Below, one piece after another: positions 53,799 through 63,486 of a DNA stretch of 64,000 bases. Origin of the DNA: Thermohalobaculum sp951813525 (GTDB taxonomy: Bacteria; Pseudomonadota; Alphaproteobacteria; Rhodobacterales; Rhodobacteraceae); assembly GCA_951813525.2 (NCBI GenBank), contig CATOTJ020000003.1, forward strand, positions 248,001 through 312,000. Reading direction: 5' to 3'. The notes beneath the pieces were generated by a model that saw only the letters and a program-made list of their open reading frames with translations, was not told the DNA's origin and did not search any database. The position numbers and the translations under genes are program-made. Every line of letters starts with the position of its first letter. Position 1 is the stretch's first letter.

Positions 53799-55199
53799 CT
53801 ACCGCCCTTCCAACGCCGCTGCCAACCCATTGGCCCAGGCGGAAATCGTGCCCGCCCCAAGGCAAACGACAATATCGCCGGGAACGGCATGTTCCGCGAC
53901 AAAGCTCGCCAGCCCGTCTTCACCGCTGATTGCATGAGCCGCCCTGTGACCGTGGGCGCGCAACCCGCCGACCAGCGCGTCGCGGCTGACACCTTCGATC
54001 GGCTCCTCGCCCGCCGCATAAACGTCGGTGATCGCCACCGTATCCGCGTCGTTGAAGCAGGCGCAGAAATCCTCGAACAGATCATGCAGACGGCTGAACC
54101 GGTGCGGCTGATGGATCGCGATCACATTTCCTTCGGTCGCGGAACGGGCCGCTTTCAGAACGGCCGCAATCTCGACCGGGTGATGGCCGTAATCGTCGAT
54201 CAGGGTGGCGCCGTTCCAGACCCCGACGCGGGTGAACCGGCGTTTAACGCCATTAAACCCGGCCAGGCCGGTACGGATATCGTCAAACCCGATGCCCAGT
54301 TCCTGTGCCGCACCGATGGCTGCAAGCGCGTTTAAAACGTTATGCTCGCCCGGCATGGGCAGCGTCAGCCCATCATGGCGGCTGCCGTCGCGCAGCACGA
54401 TATCAAACGCCATCGCGCCGTCTTTATATCCGACGTTTTCCGCCCGGATGTCGGCCTGACGGGAAAAGCCATAGGTCACGACCCGGCGGTCGGTGACACG
54501 GCCGATCAGGGTTTGCACGCCGGGATGATCGATGCACGCCACCAATGCGCCGTAGAACGGAATGTTCGAGGCAAACGCTTCGAACCCGTCGAACAACGCA
54601 TCGATCGAGCCGTAATGATCCATGTGCTCCGGGTCGATATTGGTCACGATCCCGACAGTCGCGGGCAGCTTGACGAAGGTGCCGTCGCTTTCGTCGGCCT
54701 CGACCACCATCCATCGGCCCTGCCCCATCCGGGCGTTCGAGCCATAAGCCTGAATGATCCCTCCATTGATCACGGTCGGGTCCTCGCCGCCCGCATCCAA
54801 AAGGGCCGAGACCAGCGACGTCGTCGTGGTTTTCCCGTGGGTCCCGGCAACCGCGATGTTCCAGTTCAGGCGCATCAGCTCGGCCAGCATCTCGGCACGG
54901 CGCACGACTGGCAAAGCGCGGGCACGGGCCTCGTCCAGTTCGGCGTTCCCGGGTTTGATGGCCGAAGAAATCACCACCACGGCAGCATCACCCAGATTGC
55001 CCGCCGACTGCCCGATATGGACGGTCGCGCCGAGTTCGCTCAGGCGCCCGATAATCGGACTTTCGCGCAGGTCCGAACCCTGCACTTTATACCCCAAATT
55101 CAACATCACCTCGGCGATCCCGGACATGCCGATACCGCCAATCCCAACGAAATGGATGGCGCCGATATCCAGCGGGACCGCGGTGATTTTCTTGTCCAT
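53799..55199 (-). CDS. murC: UDP-N-acetylmuramate--L-alanine ligase MurC
   Basis: 466 residues. It adds L-Ala to UDP-MurNAc. The N-terminal dinucleotide-like motif is IHFVGIGGIGMSGIAEVML; the Mur ligase P-loop is NIAVAGTHGKTTTTSLVSAL; VTNIDPEHMDHYGSIDALFD and RRFTRVGVWNGATLIDDYGH, then HPVEI, follow. ATG 55199 has GGAGAG just upstream; the reading frame stays open farther upstream over murG but without homology. Confidence 0.95.
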   Translation of the reverse strand: MDKKITAVPLDIGAIHFVGIGGIGMSGIAEVMLNLGYKVQGSDLRESPIIGRLSELGATVHIGQSAGNLGDAAVVVISSAIKPGNAELDEARARALPVVRRAEMLAELMRLNWNIAVAGTHGKTTTTSLVSALLDAGGEDPTVINGGIIQAYGSNARMGQGRWMVVEADESDGTFVKLPATVGIVTNIDPEHMDHYGSIDALFDGFEAFASNIPFYGALVACIDHPGVQTLIGRVTDRRVVTYGFSRQADIRAENVGYKDGAMAFDIVLRDGSRHDGLTLPMPGEHNVLNALAAIGAAQELGIGFDDIRTGLAGFNGVKRRFTRVGVWNGATLIDDYGHHPVEIAAVLKAARSATEGNVIAIHQPHRFSRLHDLFEDFCACFNDADTVAITDVYAAGEEPIEGVSRDALVGGLRAHGHRAAHAISGEDGLASFVAEHAVPGDIVVCLGAGTISAWANGLAAALEGR

Positions 55200-55233
55200 A
55201 CTCTCTCTCCTGCCTGGGCCGGCGCGCCCGGTA

Positions 55234-56343
55234 TCAGCCACTGCCCGGCTTGGCAACACCGGTCCCTGCAAGCTCTTCAACCAGATCGGCCAGGCGTTCC
55301 GCGGCATCCGGGATACCCTGCGACAGCGCGGCCTCGGCCATCCCGGTCGCCAGATCGGCATCGGCCAGGATCATGTTCATGGCATCGCGCAGGCTGTCCG
55401 GCGTGAACTCGGTCTCGCGCAACACGATGGCGCCGCCTGCCGCAACCAATCCATTCGCGTTTGCCTCCTGCTCGTTGCGTTTGGCGACGGCCAGCGGGAT
55501 CAAAATCGATGGGCGCCCGATCGCTGCAATATCGGCAACCGAAGAAGCGCCCGATCGCGAGATCACGAATTGCGCCTCGGCCAACCGGTCCGGCACGTCG
55601 TCAAAAAACGCCTCCACCGTCGCGGTGATACCGGCCTTGCCATAAACAGCGCTTACGCGGGCGTTGTCTTCGGCCCGGGCCTGATGCGACACCGTCAGAC
55701 GGGCGCGGATGTCTTCCGGCAGACCGGCAAGGGCGGCAGGCACGACATCGGACAGAATGCGCGCGCCCTGACTGCCGCCCATGACAACAATCTTCATCGG
55801 CCAGTCCCCGGGCGGGGTGTAAGGCGACGCTGCACGGTCCAGCACCGCCGAGCGGATTGGATTACCTGTGTGCACATGGATCGTGCCGTCCGGCAACGCA
55901 GTCGGCCAGGTCCCGCACGCAATCCGGTCGACGCGCTTGGCGAAGATCTCGTTGACCTTGCCAAGAACACCGTTTTGTTCATGGACCAGCCGGGGCCGCT
56001 TCAACAGCCAGGCGGCAACCATGGCAGGCAATGCGGGATATCCGCCGAACCCGGCGACGCAAGCCGGTTTCTCGCGCCGCATACGCCAGATCGCGGTCAC
56101 GATGCCTGCCGCAATCTGGAACGGCGCGAGCAGTTTCGAGATCCCGCCGCGCGAGAAGGTGCCCGCGCTGACCACCTGGCGCCCGACCGCGGCCGGAAAT
56201 CCGCCCGCATAGCGCGCACCCCGGTCATCCGTGGACAGCCGGACGCGCCAGCCGCGGCGCAACATCACTTCGGCCAACGCCTGCGCCGGAAACATATGCC
56301 CGCCGGAGCCGCCTGCGGCGATTATCAAAAGCGGCGCCGTCAC
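55234..56343 (-). CDS. murG: UDP-GlcNAc transferase MurG
   Basis: 369 residues, GT28 glycosyltransferase that makes lipid II from lipid I at the inner face of the membrane. Landmarks are LLIIAAGGSGGHMFPAQALA (first G-loop), VAGFGGYPALPAMVAAWLLK, VHEQNGVLGKVNEIFAK and VVMGGSQGARILSDVVPAAL, plus ISRSGASSVADIAAIGRPSI (the UDP-GlcNAc loop). GTG 56343 overlaps the ftsW stop by four bases. Confidence 0.95.
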   Translation of the reverse strand: MTAPLLIIAAGGSGGHMFPAQALAEVMLRRGWRVRLSTDDRGARYAGGFPAAVGRQVVSAGTFSRGGISKLLAPFQIAAGIVTAIWRMRREKPACVAGFGGYPALPAMVAAWLLKRPRLVHEQNGVLGKVNEIFAKRVDRIACGTWPTALPDGTIHVHTGNPIRSAVLDRAASPYTPPGDWPMKIVVMGGSQGARILSDVVPAALAGLPEDIRARLTVSHQARAEDNARVSAVYGKAGITATVEAFFDDVPDRLAEAQFVISRSGASSVADIAAIGRPSILIPLAVAKRNEQEANANGLVAAGGAIVLRETEFTPDSLRDAMNMILADADLATGMAEAALSQGIPDAAERLADLVEELAGTGVAKPGSG

Positions 56344-57503
56344 GCGGGCCGCATCAGATTGACCGGGTCATGCGGGCGCTTGCGGGTCATGGCCAGCAAA
56401 CCGCCGACAACCAAGGCACCGGCCAGCATCGATGACCCGCCATACGAAATGAAGGGCAGTGTCATGCCCTTCGCGGGCAGCAGCCGGATCGCAACCGAGA
56501 AGTTTACGAATGCCTGCAATCCGAACAGCACGGCCAACCCGGTCCCGGCAAGGCGAATAAACGGATTGCGCTCCTCGACCAGCCGCGCCAGCGAGCGCAA
56601 GGTAATGAAGAGGTAAAGGCCCAGAATGCAGAGCGTCAGGACAAGGCCGAATTCCTCGGCCGCCACCGCAATGATAAAGTCGGTATGGGCATCCGGCAGC
56701 GCCCATTTCACCTGGCCCTGCGCTGCACCGGCCCCGAAGAAACCGCCCTCGCGAATGGCCGATTCCGCATAGCCAAGCTGCGAGCGTGGATCGACGCCTT
56801 CGGACAGGAACGCATCGATCCGCCCCGCTACATGGGACGAGTTGAAATACGCGATCACCAGGCCGCCAGCGACAGTTCCGCCGAACCCCAGCAGCAACAT
56901 GACCGGCGCGCCCGAGACAAAGAGCATCGCAGCCCACAGGCTGAGGATCAGCATCGCCTGCCCGAAATCGGGTTGCAGTGCCAGCATGACCGCGATCACC
57001 AGGGCCGTGATGCCGGAAATCGTGCGTCCCGGCGGGCCCGCCTTATCCATTGCACCGGCCATCAGCCAGGCCGCGAAAAAGGCGAAAGCAGGTTTGAGGA
57101 ACTCCGATGGTTGCAACCCGACGATCCCCAACGAATACCAGCGCGTGGCACCCTTGCCGAAATCGGTGCCCAGAACCGGCAGAAGAGCCGTGGCGGTGAA
57201 CGCGATCAGAAACAGGACAACGCCAAGGCGGCGGATCGACACGTTGCTCATCATCGACAGCAAAATGATGCCGGACAGACCCATCGTCGCGAATATTCCG
57301 TGCCGGATGACATAGTGATAGGTCGCCAGCCCGTTCTTTTCCGCAAGCGGCGGCGAGGCCGCCAGTCCCAGGACCATGCCGGTGATGAATAGCGCGACGA
57401 CCGCCCCCAGCGACCAACGGTCGACCGAATGCCACCAATTGCCGATCACCGACCCTTCGGGCCGTTGCTGCATCAACATCGAACGGAAGGTGAGTTCAGT
57501 CAT
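56340..57503 (-). CDS. ftsW: Lipid II polymerase FtsW
   Basis: 387 residues, SEDS-family protein with about ten membrane helices; the division-specific peptidoglycan glycosyltransferase. Landmarks are RWSLGAVVALFITGMVLGLA, GVDPRSQLGYAESAIREGGF, DAHTDFIIAVAAEEFGLVLT and LPFISYGGSSMLAGALVVGG. The 114 bases between it and murD contain a GC-rich palindrome but no obvious gene. Confidence 0.94.
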   Translation of the reverse strand: MTELTFRSMLMQQRPEGSVIGNWWHSVDRWSLGAVVALFITGMVLGLAASPPLAEKNGLATYHYVIRHGIFATMGLSGIILLSMMSNVSIRRLGVVLFLIAFTATALLPVLGTDFGKGATRWYSLGIVGLQPSEFLKPAFAFFAAWLMAGAMDKAGPPGRTISGITALVIAVMLALQPDFGQAMLILSLWAAMLFVSGAPVMLLLGFGGTVAGGLVIAYFNSSHVAGRIDAFLSEGVDPRSQLGYAESAIREGGFFGAGAAQGQVKWALPDAHTDFIIAVAAEEFGLVLTLCILGLYLFITLRSLARLVEERNPFIRLAGTGLAVLFGLQAFVNFSVAIRLLPAKGMTLPFISYGGSSMLAGALVVGGLLAMTRKRPHDPVNLMRPA

Positions 57504-57617
57504 CGAAGTGCTCCTGTTCCGCGCTGGCGCACGGGTTGGGGCGCGGCCCCGTCCGGCTCTGACGGGCCTATCCCCCCGCGAGATGCTCGGACCAAAGAAG
57601 ATCGGACACCGGTCATC

Positions 57618-59012
57618 TCAATCCCCCAGATATTTCGCGGCCAGGGCGCGGAACGCGTCGCCGCGCGCCTCGAAGCTTTTGAACTGGTCAAAGCTGGCGC
57701 AGGCGGGCGACAGCAGGATCGTCTCTCCCGGCTGCGCGTCTGCCGCTGCCGCGGCCACCGCGCTTGCGATATCTCCCGCGACCTCGTTCGGGGTCTCGCC
57801 CAATGTACTGCCGAGTGTCTCTGAAAAGGCCTCGCCCGCTTCGCCAACCAGATAGGCCTTGGCGATCCGGCCGAAGAGCGGGCGCAAGGGTTCGATCCCG
57901 CCCGCCTTGGCCTGTCCGCCCGCGATCCAGCGGATGTTGTCGTAGGAAGACAGCGCCTTTTCGGCGGCATCGGCATTGGTGGCCTTCGAATCGTTGACCC
58001 AGGCAACGCCATTCGCAGTGCCCAGCAGCTCCATTCGGTGCGCCAGCCCCGGAAATGTTCGCATCGCCGCCTCGATCGGGCGCGGCGCAATACCGACGGC
58101 CCGGGCCGCGGCCCAGGCGGCGCAGGCGTTCTGGTGATTGTGGCGCCCGACCAGTGTCGGCATGTCCCGGATATCGACGGCGGCGATCTGTTTGCCGCGC
58201 CATTCGGTCAGAAAGGACTTGTTCATAAAGACCGAGCGGCGATCGCCGCGCAGGCGTTCGCGTACCGACACCATGACGGGACTGTCCAGGGTCGAGGCCA
58301 GAAACCGGCCTTCCGCCTCGTCCACACCGATGATCGCGGTTTCGGGCGCGCCGGTTTCGAACAACCGCTTTTTCGCCGCGAAATACCCACCCCGCCCCGC
58401 GTGGCGATCCAGATGGTCGTCAGAGAGGTTGAGAAACACCGCAACATCCGGCGCCATCAGCCGCGCCAGATCGGTTTGATAGGACGAAAGTTCCAACACA
58501 TAGACCGTGCCCGGTTCCGGCGGGTCCAGATCGAGCACGCCGCGCCCAATATTGCCGCCCATCTGGGCCCGGCGTCCCGCCTCGGTCAGGATATGGGCGG
58601 TCAGCGCCGTGGTCGTCGATTTACCGTTCGATCCGGTGATCGCAATGACCTTGGGGGCGGGATCGTCGTCCGGTTCCAGATCCGGCAGCGAGCGGAAGAA
58701 CAGACCCACGTCGTTGTCGACCGGGATACCGTTCGCCTGGGCGCGCAAAATGGCGTTGTGCGGTTCTGGATAAAGATGCGGAATGCCGGGCGAGACGATC
58801 AGTGCCGCGATCTCCGCTGCCTCGCGGTCCCGGGACAGATCGGCGACCTCGAACGGACAGTCCGCCCGCGCCGCCTCGCCATCGTCCCAACAGACCGGAA
58901 CCGCGCCGCCCGCCTCCAGCGCCCGCGCCGTCGCCAGCCCGGACCGGCCGAGGCCCAGGACGCCGACGCGTTGGTCGGGATATGTGGTGACGGGGATCAC
59001 GGCAGCACCCAC
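57618..59012 (-). CDS. murD: UDP-MurNAc-L-Ala--D-glutamate ligase MurD
   Basis: 464 residues. It adds D-Glu. The N-terminal QRVGVLGLGRSGLATARAL, the ATP P-loop VIAITGSNGKSTTTALTAHI, the metal site NLSDDHLDRHAGRGGYFAAK and the substrate block GVAWVNDSKATNADAAEKAL are clear. Start is a GTG at 59012 (or the GTG at 59000); both overlap the end of the small secreted-protein gene. Confidence 0.94.
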   Translation of the reverse strand: MGAAVIPVTTYPDQRVGVLGLGRSGLATARALEAGGAVPVCWDDGEAARADCPFEVADLSRDREAAEIAALIVSPGIPHLYPEPHNAILRAQANGIPVDNDVGLFFRSLPDLEPDDDPAPKVIAITGSNGKSTTTALTAHILTEAGRRAQMGGNIGRGVLDLDPPEPGTVYVLELSSYQTDLARLMAPDVAVFLNLSDDHLDRHAGRGGYFAAKKRLFETGAPETAIIGVDEAEGRFLASTLDSPVMVSVRERLRGDRRSVFMNKSFLTEWRGKQIAAVDIRDMPTLVGRHNHQNACAAWAAARAVGIAPRPIEAAMRTFPGLAHRMELLGTANGVAWVNDSKATNADAAEKALSSYDNIRWIAGGQAKAGGIEPLRPLFGRIAKAYLVGEAGEAFSETLGSTLGETPNEVAGDIASAVAAAAADAQPGETILLSPACASFDQFKSFEARGDAFRALAAKYLGD

Positions 59013-59485
59013 GCCGCCACTTTTTCTTCAAGATCAGGCGTTGCTTTAAACAACACATCGTGGTGCCAATAACACCCGGCCGATGACGGCAACTCTCCAA
59101 AAAAATCATAGGTTGGATCGCCGCGCAGGTCCTTACCAATCCGGCTTATCGCTGCGAAGTATAACTCGCCTCTTTCATACGCAATTCGTGAACCGCACCG
59201 CCAAAGAACTTCCCACTCATCATAGATTGGACCCTTCAGCGTATCGGCAACGCGAAGCGTCAGTATGACTGTTCTCGAACAATCTAGTCCACCGATCGGA
59301 CGAGCACGGTTTTTCGGCAGGCGCGGGCCGGACCTGACTTGAACAAGCTCGGCCTTGATCACCGCCATCGCTGCATCGAACAACCACTTCTGCGGCATCG
59401 AGGGAGCCGCCGACATACAGGCCTGCGCTTCAACAGCCATTGTAGCCGAGATGACACCGGCAGCGATGAACCGGGTCCACCTCAT
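58997..59485 (-). CDS. Unknown secreted four-cysteine protein inside the dcw cluster
   Basis: 162 residues with a signal peptide (RWTRFIAAGVISATMAVEAQ, likely cut after AQA so that Cys23 is the first mature residue). Further cysteines are C69, C97 and C138, enough for two disulfides. A pattern of VIKAELVQVR, then RTVILTLRVADTLKGPIYDE, then CGSRIAYERGELYFAAI resembles the NTR/TIMP-like layout (mature Cys first, a WKG-like turn, CG-x-x-F/Y-x-x-GE-x-Y), but that is a guess from pattern. Its ATG overlaps the mraY stop by four bases and its end overlaps murD, so it is embedded in the operon. Standard dcw clusters do not have a gene here. Confidence 0.72.
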   Translation of the reverse strand: MRWTRFIAAGVISATMAVEAQACMSAAPSMPQKWLFDAAMAVIKAELVQVRSGPRLPKNRARPIGGLDCSRTVILTLRVADTLKGPIYDEWEVLWRCGSRIAYERGELYFAAISRIGKDLRGDPTYDFFGELPSSAGCYWHHDVLFKATPDLEEKVAAWVLP

Positions 59486-60570
59486 CTCAGTTTCAAACTC
59501 GCAAGACCGACCAGCGCCAGGATCACGGCGATGATCCAGAAGCGGATGACGATGGTGGGTTCCTGCCAGCCCTTTTGCTCGAAATGGTGGTGGATGGGCG
59601 CCATGCGAAAGACGCGTTTGCCGGTCAGTTTGAACGACGCGACCTGAACCATGACGCTGACGGCCTCCAGCACGAACAAACCGCCGATGATGGCCCAGAC
59701 GATTTCGTGCTTGGCAGCGACGGCGATCGAGCCGAGGCAGGCCCCCAGCGCCAACGATCCGGTATCGCCCATAAAGACCATGGCGGGCGGTGCGTTGTAC
59801 CACAGGAACCCCAGCCCGGCACCAATGATTGCAGAGGTGATGATCACCATCTCGCCCGTGCCTGGGATATAGTGAACGCCCAGATATTCGGTGAAATCGG
59901 TGCGCCCGACCACATAGGCAATGATGCCCAGCGAGCCTGCCGCGATCATCACCGGCATGATCGCCAGGCCGTCCAGGCCATCGGTCAGATTGACCGCATT
60001 GGCGGATCCGACAATCACCAGCATCACGAAGGGAAAGTAGAACCAGCTCGCGTTGATCAGGGCCTCTTTCAGGATCGGCATGGCGATCTTGTTCGAAAGG
60101 GCTTCGGGTTGGATCGACGACAGATAATATCCCGCAGCCAGGGCGATGACGAACCCGATCGCCAGGCGCAGCCGGGCCGAAAGGCCGCGATGGCTGTGTT
60201 TGGTGACTTTCTGATAATCGTCGATGAAGCCCAGCACGCCGAATGCCAGCGTGACCAGAAGCACGGTCCAGACAAACCCATTGTCCAGCCGCGCCCACAG
60301 CAAACTGGCCAGCAGCATTGCCGCCAGAATCAGGACACCGCCCATTGTCGGGGTGCCCGCTTTCTCGACGATGTGACGCTCCGGCCCGTCATCGCGGATC
60401 GGCTGGCCGCGCTTTTGCTTGCGGCGCAGAAATTCGATGATCGGGCGGCCACAGAGAAATCCGAAGATCAAAGCCGTGAAGAACGCACCGCCCGCACGGA
60501 AGGTAATATAGCGAAACAGGTTGAAGGCATCGCCGCCATCGGACAGCGGGGTAAGCAGGTGATAGAGCAT
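59482..60570 (-). CDS. mraY: Phospho-MurNAc-pentapeptide translocase MraY
   Basis: 362 residues, polytopic membrane enzyme that makes lipid I. Landmarks are AGTPTMGGVLILAAMLLASL, LGFIDDYQKVTKHSHRGLSA (DD motif), SANAVNLTDGLDGLAIMPVM, and MVFMGDTGSLALGACLGSIA with MAPIHHHFEQKGWQEPTIVI. All catalytic aspartates and the HHH loop are present. It overlaps the murF stop by one base. Confidence 0.96.
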   Translation of the reverse strand: MLYHLLTPLSDGGDAFNLFRYITFRAGGAFFTALIFGFLCGRPIIEFLRRKQKRGQPIRDDGPERHIVEKAGTPTMGGVLILAAMLLASLLWARLDNGFVWTVLLVTLAFGVLGFIDDYQKVTKHSHRGLSARLRLAIGFVIALAAGYYLSSIQPEALSNKIAMPILKEALINASWFYFPFVMLVIVGSANAVNLTDGLDGLAIMPVMIAAGSLGIIAYVVGRTDFTEYLGVHYIPGTGEMVIITSAIIGAGLGFLWYNAPPAMVFMGDTGSLALGACLGSIAVAAKHEIVWAIIGGLFVLEAVSVMVQVASFKLTGKRVFRMAPIHHHFEQKGWQEPTIVIRFWIIAVILALVGLASLKLR

Positions 60571-61976
60571 CAGTTGTCCTTATCCGTCGCGTCGCGCGCC
60601 GTTCCCATTGCCCTGATCGCCCCCACAATCACGGACATGCGCGCTCCGAGCGATCCCTTGACCATGCACACGTCGCCGGGTGCAAGCACAGATCGCATCG
60701 ACTGGGCCAATCCATAACTGTTGTCTGCGCAGATACCGCGCACTTGCACCGGAAGTTTCTCGTAGAGGTTGCGCATCAGCGGGCCGCAGCAGTGAACCTT
60801 GCCGATTGCCTCCATTGCCAACAGCTTTGAAAGCTCGGTGTGAAAGGTCACTTCGTCGCGGCCCAGCTCCAGCATATCGCCCAGAATGGCATGGCGTTTC
60901 GCCTTGCGCTCGCCGGTCACCGCCAGCACACCCAAGGCCGCCTCGACGCTGGTCGGATTGGCGTTATAGCTTTCGTCCAGCAACAGGATTTCGCCGCCGT
61001 CGGCCAGATCGATGATCACGCGCCGCCCGCGCCCATCGGGCGGGCGCCAGTCTTCCAGCGGTTTGGCAGATGCCGCGGGGTCGGCCCCGGCGGCGACGGC
61101 AGCGGCCATGGCGGCGATGGCGTTCAACGCAATATGGCGCCCCGGCGCCCCGATCCGGAAGGTCATCGCGTATTCGGTCGCGTCCAGGTCAACCAGCGTT
61201 CGCGTCCCCTCGATCAACACATGGGCCAGGTGATATTCGTGGTCGCCCTCGCCGAAGGTGACGATCGGGTGCTTACCCGCCGCCGCCTTCAGACGGTCGA
61301 AGGTTGCAATATCGCCGTTCAGGACCGCGGTCCCGCCTGGCTCCAGCCCCGCGAAGATTTCCGCCTTGGCATCGGCGATCTGTTCGATCCCGTCGAATGC
61401 GGCCAGATGGACAGGTGCGACGGTCGTGATCAACGCCACATGCGGGCGCGCCATCTCGGACAACGGCGTAATCTCTCCGGGGCTGCTCATCCCGATTTCG
61501 ATAACCGCCCAATCCGTCTCTGCTGGCATCCGCGCCAACGTCAACGGCACGCCCCAATGATTGTTGAAACTGCGAATGGCGGCATGGACGCTGCCCTGCC
61601 CGGCCAGCATCGTGCGCAGCATATCCTTGGTCGACGTCTTGCCGACCGACCCGGTCACGGCAATGACCCGGGCGTCCGTCCGCGCCCGGGCGGTAACCGC
61701 CAGATCACCGAGCGCCTTGAGCGTATCGGCAACGATCAACAAAGGCGCGTCCGCGGCGACACCGTCAGGCACATGGGTGACCAGCGCGGCACCGGCACCC
61801 GACGCCAATGCCTGCCCGACAAAGGCATGGCCGTCGCGGTTCTCTCCCGCCAGGGCCACAAACAAATCGCCGGGTTCGATTTCGCGGGTGTCGATCGAAA
61901 GGCCGTCGACACCGGACCAGTCCCCGTTCAGCGTACCGCCCGTCGCAGCGGCGGCATCGCGCGCGGTCCACAACAT
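60570..61976 (-). CDS. murF: UDP-MurNAc-tripeptide--D-Ala-D-Ala ligase MurF
   Basis: 468 residues. It adds the D-Ala-D-Ala made by Ddl. The N-terminal WSGVDGLSIDTREIEPGDLF, the P-loop VIAVTGSVGKTSTKDMLRTM, SFNNHWGVPLTLARMPAETD, and the C-terminal LLDESYNANPTSVEAALGVL are all normal. ATG 61976 shares one base with the murE stop. Confidence 0.95.
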   Translation of the reverse strand: MLWTARDAAAATGGTLNGDWSGVDGLSIDTREIEPGDLFVALAGENRDGHAFVGQALASGAGAALVTHVPDGVAADAPLLIVADTLKALGDLAVTARARTDARVIAVTGSVGKTSTKDMLRTMLAGQGSVHAAIRSFNNHWGVPLTLARMPAETDWAVIEIGMSSPGEITPLSEMARPHVALITTVAPVHLAAFDGIEQIADAKAEIFAGLEPGGTAVLNGDIATFDRLKAAAGKHPIVTFGEGDHEYHLAHVLIEGTRTLVDLDATEYAMTFRIGAPGRHIALNAIAAMAAAVAAGADPAASAKPLEDWRPPDGRGRRVIIDLADGGEILLLDESYNANPTSVEAALGVLAVTGERKAKRHAILGDMLELGRDEVTFHTELSKLLAMEAIGKVHCCGPLMRNLYEKLPVQVRGICADNSYGLAQSMRSVLAPGDVCMVKGSLGARMSVIVGAIRAMGTARDATDKDN

Positions 61977-63466
61977 CAGCCCGCCTCCTCGCCATCCAGA
62001 ACGCTGACCGCCGCCCGCGCCTGTTCGGCATCGTCAAACGGGATGACCGACCCAGAAATCTCCTGCCCCTGCTCGTGCCCCTTTCCGGCGATCAGCAGAC
62101 AATCGCCGGGCGCGCGCAGGGCGTCGACACCGGCCAGGATCGCCTCGGCCCGGTCGCCGATCTCCTCGGCCTCGGGCGCGCCTTCTCGTACGGCGGCCCG
62201 GATGGCAGCCGGGTCTTCGCTGCGCGGGTTGTCGTCGGTGACAATCCCATGGTCGGCCAGCTCGGCGACCGCCTGCCCCATCAGCACCCGTTTTCCCGCA
62301 TCGCGGTCGCCCCCGGCACCAAACGCAACAATCAATCGGCCGCGGCAATGCGGGCGCAGGGCAGTAATCGCGGTGCGCAGAGCGTCAGGCGTGTGGGCAT
62401 AGTCGACATAGATCGCGGCGCCGTTGGCGCGCACCGCCGCCCGCTCCATCCGGCCGCGCACACCGGTCAGGCCCGGCAGCACGGCGAACACCTCCTCGGC
62501 CCGCTCGCCCGTCGCGATGGCCAAACCGGCGGCCATCAGCACATTGTCGGCCTGAAACCCTCCGATCAACGGCAGGGCGGCCTTGTAGACCTCGTTCTTC
62601 CAGACAAACGCGATGTCCTGTCCATCAGCGCGGTAGATCGTCTTGGTTAGGCGCAGCGCCGCCTTTCCCGTCCGCCCGACGGCAATCACCGGACGCCCGG
62701 GCGAGGCCATGCGCGCCAGCCCGAAATTCTGGTCATCGGCATTCAAAACAGCGACAGCGCCCTGCGGCAGAACATCGTGAAGCAGCCGCAACTTGGCGCC
62801 GACATAATCGTCGTGGTCCGCGTGATAATCCATGTGATCACGGGTGATATTGGTCAGGCCCGCCGCGGACAGGCGCACGCCATCCAACCGGTGTTGCGCC
62901 AATCCGTGCGACGACGCTTCCATCGCCGCATGGGTGCAGCCCTTTTCGGCCAAGCGCGCCAGCAGGGCGTGCAGTTCCAGCGGTTCGGGCGTCGTCATCG
63001 CCAGCGGCTCGGCAAAGCCCTCACCTTCGACCCCCGCGGTTCCAAATGCCGCCGCCGGACGGCCCAGCGCCGCCCAGATCTGGCGCAGGAAGTGCGCAAC
63101 CGAGGTTTTCCCGTTCGTGCCGGTGATCGCCACCATCGTGCGCGGCTGACGGTGATGCCAATAGGACGCCAGCCGCGCCAGCAAGGCGCGCGGATTGCGA
63201 TGCAGGAAAAACGGAACCGGCAGATCGCCGATATCGCGCTTTGCGATCTCCAAACCGGCCGGGGTCACAACGACACCGGCCGCACCCTGGCGCACGGCAT
63301 ATTGCGCAAAATCCGCACCGTCCAGCTTGGTTCCCGGCATTGCGACAAACAGAAATCCGGGGCGAACCTTGCGGCTGTCGACCGCCAGACCGGTGATTGC
63401 CGTGTCCGGATCAGGATCTGGTCCGGCATGACGCAACCGGGTCAGCCCCAGCATCACCAGCGTCAT
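61976..63466 (-). CDS. murE: UDP-MurNAc-L-Ala-D-Glu--meso-DAP ligase MurE
   Basis: About 496 residues. Landmarks are ITGLAVDSRKVRPGFLFVAM, P-loop MVAITGTNGKTSVAHFLRQI, GLTNITRDHMDYHADHDDYV and AIYVDYAHTPDALRTAITAL. The C-terminal DDNPRSEDPAAIRAAV contains the DNPR motif that selects meso-diaminopimelate over lysine. I chose ATG 63466 (GAGG upstream); an ATG at 63508 would overlap ftsI by 22 bases. Confidence 0.94.
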   Translation of the reverse strand: MTLVMLGLTRLRHAGPDPDPDTAITGLAVDSRKVRPGFLFVAMPGTKLDGADFAQYAVRQGAAGVVVTPAGLEIAKRDIGDLPVPFFLHRNPRALLARLASYWHHRQPRTMVAITGTNGKTSVAHFLRQIWAALGRPAAAFGTAGVEGEGFAEPLAMTTPEPLELHALLARLAEKGCTHAAMEASSHGLAQHRLDGVRLSAAGLTNITRDHMDYHADHDDYVGAKLRLLHDVLPQGAVAVLNADDQNFGLARMASPGRPVIAVGRTGKAALRLTKTIYRADGQDIAFVWKNEVYKAALPLIGGFQADNVLMAAGLAIATGERAEEVFAVLPGLTGVRGRMERAAVRANGAAIYVDYAHTPDALRTAITALRPHCRGRLIVAFGAGGDRDAGKRVLMGQAVAELADHGIVTDDNPRSEDPAAIRAAVREGAPEAEEIGDRAEAILAGVDALRAPGDCLLIAGKGHEQGQEISGSVIPFDDAEQARAAVSVLDGEEAG

Positions 63467-63486
63467 CTGATCCTCAACCAAATCTC

